DNA from: Trichomonas tenax
Lineage: Eukaryota; Parabasalia; Trichomonadida; Trichomonadidae
Reading direction: 5' to 3'
DNA length: 18,172 bases
Assembly: GCA_023091735.1 (NCBI GenBank)
Contig: JALKBU010001026.1
Coordinates: 1 to 18,172, forward strand
The notes under the pieces: generated by a model
The model's database searches: none
The model's input: the letters and a program-made list of their open reading frames with translations, nothing else
Told to the model about the DNA's origin: nothing
Translations under genes and position numbers: made by a program
Shown: piece after piece, positions 17,098 through 18,172 of the stretch
How the letters are laid out: each line of letters starts with the position of its first letter
How positions within the stretch are numbered: the stretch's first letter is position 1

Positions 17098-17721
17098 GAA
17101 GTTAAAATTGAATGAGTTTGAAAAAAGTCAAAATTTGTGAGCAGAAATTATTTTTAATGAACATGTGAGGAATAAATAAAATGTAAAAAAATCAAACATG
17201 TCCATTCAATTGTTATCGTTATTTTAGTAAACAACATTGTCAGCAAATCGTATATTATATCAAATGATCGCAAAATCAGCATTAAAACCAAAAATGGAAT
17301 CTAAGCATATTTGAGACTTTTTATTGTGATGTTTGGCTTCTGATTGCATTATATATGAATGCTATGAAAGAAAAAACATCAGCTGTTTTTGAAAGAGCAA
17401 TTGAAATATCTGTTCTTTCATTGAAAAAAACGTATCAAGAGTATCATTGTAGAATGCAGGTTGAAAGTTGAAAAAAACCAATTGATAAAATAAAAAATCG
17501 ATTTTGTTAGAAAAATATGTGACGCATAGTTTGACAGTTCGTGATGTTCGCTCTATTATAGAATCATAAAAAAAAAGATAATCATACAAAAAAAACGCAT
17601 TTTATGCTCAAATTAAGTTAAACATTATTTTACCAAGTATAAAAGTTCTTAATATTGAATCTCAATTTAGAGCAAAATTGGAAATTAATCTAGGTTATTT
17701 ATTAAAACAATTAAGCAAAAT
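17098..17721. other. AT-rich spacer between the cyclase pseudogene and the tRNA
   Basis: About 620 bp rich in A and T runs. It holds the cyclase 5' flank and the tRNA upstream flank. The 75-residue minus-strand ORF at 17362-17589 is a Phe/Tyr/Leu-rich chance product of these runs. Nothing else is supported. Confidence 0.6.
17111..17115 (-). promoter_or_regulatory. Initiator-like TCATT upstream of the cyclase pseudogene
   Basis: On the minus strand TCATT lies 13 bp before the ATG at 17097 and matches the Trichomonas initiator TCA(Y)(T/A), which sits a few bases before the start codon. It supports 17097 as the original start. A five-base match alone is weak. Confidence 0.35.
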
Positions 17722-17793
17722 GGTGTAGTAGCTCAACGGTAGAGCAAGGGATTGCAGATCCCTGGGTAGTCGGTTCGATTCCGGCCTGCCCCT
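17722..17793 (+). tRNA. tRNA-Cys (anticodon GCA)
   Basis: The 72-nt cloverleaf folds as follows: acceptor GGTGTAG / CTGCCCC, D stem GCTC/GAGC, anticodon stem AGGGA/TCCCT with loop TTGCAGA (anticodon GCA at 17754-17756), and T stem GTCGG/CCGGC with loop TTCGATT. The unpaired base 73 is T, the identity base of tRNA-Cys. The B box GGTTCGATTCC (17772-17782) is perfect, and an A-box-like TAGCTCAACGG lies at 17729-17739. There is no intron. Acceptor pair 3:70 is a T-C mismatch and 5:68 is a T-G wobble. A G at position 3 would pair fully, so this copy may be mutated or a relic. A T-run terminator follows. Confidence 0.9.
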
Positions 17794-17799
17794 GTGTCC

Positions 17800-17805
17800 T
17801 TTTTT
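17800..17805 (+). terminator. Pol III T-run terminator of tRNA-Cys
   Basis: Six consecutive T residues start 7 bp after the end of the mature tRNA. That is the usual RNA polymerase III stop and supports the tRNA as a working transcription unit. Confidence 0.75.
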
Positions 17806-17811
17806 CCGTAG

Positions 17812-18172
17812 ATGTTCTGGGCCTGTCCTTTTTGCCTGCACAGCGAACAAGATGTGCTCGCCTATGGTAAGGAACTGCTCGGTGAAGAAGAATTGGAAAA
17901 ACAGATGCAATTTAGGAGCATGCTTTTTAAATATGGGTCAGATCCGGCCGAAATTCAAGATACAGGTCCCTCAGGTAATCGACTTGTCGACCCTGAAGGC
18001 CTCCCGTACCCTGAAACTCAGGAAGACGGGATTTCGCTGCCGACAAGAACCCCAGCCAGACATTCAGAAACAGCCAAACGACTCAGAAATTTTGTTAACA
18101 ATCCGTCAATTTACAAATTTACTCCAAAAAATCAAATCATCCAAATCACTCCAGAATTTGAGAATTTCGATC
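17812..18172 (+). CDS. Right-truncated ORF of unknown family with N-terminal CxxCxH, candidate mobile-element protein
   Basis: A frame open for 120 codons runs from ATG 17812 past the window edge. The codon just before the ATG is TAG, so the start cannot lie further upstream. The N-terminus WACPFCLHSEQD has a Cys-x2-Cys-x-His cluster that could bind zinc, but no second half of a finger is visible. Then come an acidic helix (GKELLGEEELEKQMQFRSML), a Pro/Gly/Asp-rich linker and a basic segment (RTPARHSETAKRLRNF). The base composition is clearly richer in G/C than the spacer to its left, and the change occurs at the tRNA. I do not recognise the family. The abrupt composition change and position 7 bp after a Pol III T-run suggest a retroelement or repeat-family ORF set next to a tRNA gene, but no reverse transcriptase or integrase motif is reached within the window. 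Confidence 0.6.
   Translation, partial: MFWACPFCLHSEQDVLAYGKELLGEEELEKQMQFRSMLFKYGSDPAEIQDTGPSGNRLVDPEGLPYPETQEDGISLPTRTPARHSETAKRLRNFVNNPSIYKFTPKNQIIQITPEFENFD

Noticed and set aside
17362..17589. 75-residue minus-strand ORF
   Set aside because: Phe/Tyr/Leu-rich translation of A-runs; chance ORF.
17695..17910. 71-residue minus-strand ORF
   Set aside because: It runs antisense through the tRNA-Cys gene and the start of the right-hand ORF, both better supported.

Overview
The window looks like nuclear DNA of a parabasalid protist, most likely Trichomonas vaginalis or a close relative. Long intronless genes sit between AT-rich spacers, stop codons are set in TAAA-like contexts (the parabasalid poly(A) signal type), and there is a large receptor-type PAS/adenylate cyclase pseudogene of the kind expanded in trichomonads. 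The left end looks like the edge of a Maverick/Polinton element. The species call is an inference from gene content, not from a search.

Layout. Positions 1-1954 hold three genes that look like one end of a Polinton: a left-truncated beta-rich protein that could be the major capsid protein, a 143-residue charged protein, and a divergent 113-residue basic protein. The two minus-strand genes share an identical 15-bp AT motif 12-14 bp before their ATGs, a candidate element promoter. Positions 1955-2820 are a non-coding or decayed zone with three copies of a 10-bp repeat, a perfect 21-bp-arm hairpin and a possible gene relic. No Polinton terminal inverted repeat can be confirmed there.

Positions 2821-9377 hold ordinary host genes: a short DM10/EF-hand axonemal protein (+), an AP-4 epsilon-like adaptin (-) converging on it with only 32 bp between the stop codons, and a class-3 aldehyde dehydrogenase (-). 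From 9378 to 13073 (+) lies a 1231-residue helical protein with a C-terminal coiled coil that I do not recognise. It converges on 13238-17097 (-), an adenylate cyclase pseudogene carrying at least nine disabling lesions.

The right end has a tRNA-Cys(GCA) gene with a Pol III T-run. Seven bases after the T-run an ORF of clearly different base composition starts and runs off the window. This looks like a mobile element or repeat-family gene set directly behind a tRNA. It and the Polinton edge are the two accessory regions of the window. The host genes between them show no operon logic; they are separate genes for flagella, vesicle traffic, aldehyde metabolism and an unknown scaffold.
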